Part shown: positions 31,609 through 32,163 of the stretch, one piece after another | Position numbering within the stretch: the stretch's first letter is position 1 | Layout: each line of letters begins with the position of its first letter | Source: an uncultured Nocardioidaceae bacterium | GTDB lineage: Bacteria > Actinomycetota > Actinomycetes > Propionibacteriales > Nocardioidaceae | Direction of reading: 5' to 3' | NCBI GenBank assembly: GCA_902805855.1 | Contig: CADCUJ010000050.1 | Coordinates: 1-32,163, forward strand | DNA length: 32,163 bases | The notes under the pieces: generated by a model | The model's database searches: none | What the model was told of the DNA's origin: nothing | The model's input: the letters and a program-made list of their open reading frames with translations, nothing else | Made by a program: the position numbers and the translations under genes

Positions 31609-32163
31609 CGTGAGCGGCTTCTTCGAGGAACCACCCGCCCGGCCACGCCCCGCGGCCACCCGGACGCCACCGCCGCAGCGCTCCCGCGCGCTGCTGGGGA
31701 CGGCAGTGGTGCTGGTGGTCGGCTTCTTCCTGGTCTCGGTGTTCACCGGTGTGTGGACCGACCGGCTGTGGTTCAGCAGCGTCAACTACTCGACGGTGTT
31801 CACCACGATGCTCAGCACCCGGGTGGTCTTGTTCCTGGTGTTCGGTTCGGCGATGGGCCTGTTCGTCGCCGCCAACGTCTACCTGGCCTACCGGTTCCGG
31901 CCGATGTTCCGGCCGGCATCGGCTGAGCAGGCGAACCTGGACCGCTACCGCGAGTTCGTCAACCCCATCCGCGGCTGGTTGCTGGCCGGGATCGGTGTGC
32001 TGTTCGCGGTCTTCGCCGGCGCCTCCGGGTCCGGCAGGTGGCGCGACTTCCTGCTGTGGCGCAACTCCACACCGTTCGAGGCCACCGACCCGTACTTCGA
32101 GCGGGACATCGGCTACTACGTCTTCGAGCTGCCCTGGCTGCACTACCTGGTCGGCTTCGCGAT
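31609..32163 (+). CDS. UPF0182 family membrane protein, N-terminal part
   Basis: 185 codons are visible; the right edge cuts the gene. It begins MSGFFEEPPARPRPAA, then a helix at about 30-50, TDRLWFSSVNYSTVF, a second helix at 70-95, a third at about 118-135, DFLLWRNSTPFEATDPYFERDIGYYVFELPWL. This is the start of the large actinobacterial UPF0182 membrane protein (about 950 aa, Rv3193c-like). GTG 31609 follows AAGGAAACTTC. Function unknown. Confidence 0.92.

Overview
The window is about 32 kb of very GC-rich DNA with dense genes, many GTG starts and frequent 4-base ATGA/GTGA overlaps. It carries actinobacterial marker genes: whiB7, mycoredoxin, adnA/adnB, uvrD2 with a tetracysteine and HRDC tail, moeZ, DUF3107, a DUF2342-type zincin, a PPA1309-family gene and UPF0182. 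The best guess is a Nocardioides-like member of the Propionibacteriales. From memory, the gene order resembles the M. tuberculosis block around Rv3193c-Rv3211 read in the opposite direction, so most of this is conserved chromosomal core. I see no transposase, integrase, CRISPR array, tRNA or rRNA gene.

Layout. (1) 1-4455: a DEAD-box RNA helicase running off the left edge, a MiaE-like ferritin-fold protein, DUF3107, a TetR regulator and the sulfur-carrier activating enzyme MoeZ. (2) 4505-8556: five tightly overlapping genes (DUF4129, small membrane protein, MoxR AAA+ ATPase, DUF58, membrane protein), a MoxR/DUF58 envelope-type operon without a recognisable transglutaminase. (3) 8566-15381: a DNA-repair block with an alkyltransferase-like protein and the AdnA/AdnB helicase-nuclease pair. 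(4) 15366-18132, minus strand: a short-chain dehydrogenase, a cysteine-desulfurase-like PLP enzyme and DeoD-type purine nucleoside phosphorylase. (5) 18217-21612: NudC, mycoredoxin (minus) and UvrD2. (6) 21613-22650: the whiB7 antibiotic-resistance regulator with a long leader containing a promoter with an AT-rich box, a strongly translated 48-codon upstream ORF, mutually exclusive RNA pairings and an intrinsic terminator. It is followed by a small Arg-rich ORF and a second strong terminator. (7) 22695-25447: a tiny zinc ribbon, an ABC1/AarF kinase-like protein, an orphan TOMM/ThiF-like zinc protein and another tiny zinc ribbon (DUF5679). (8) 25448-32163: a non-coding stretch with a cluster of DnaA-box-like 9-mers, a HhH+PHP protein, a YgjP-type metallopeptidase, a DUF2342-type zincin, MoaE, a small membrane protein, a PDZ/Lon-type membrane protease, a PPA1309-family protein and the start of UPF0182.

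Themes. Three UvrD/Rep-type helicases, an alkyltransferase-like protein, a Nudix enzyme, mycoredoxin and PHP/HhH make this a genome-maintenance and redox neighbourhood around whiB7. At least nine genes have a TANNNT hexamer ending 6-7 bases before the start codon and no Shine-Dalgarno sequence, which suggests widespread leaderless transcripts. The best-supported regulatory system is the whiB7 attenuator. The least understood is the block at 22695-29011, where a TOMM-like protein without any YcaO or obvious substrate sits near two metallopeptidase-like genes and two mini zinc ribbons.
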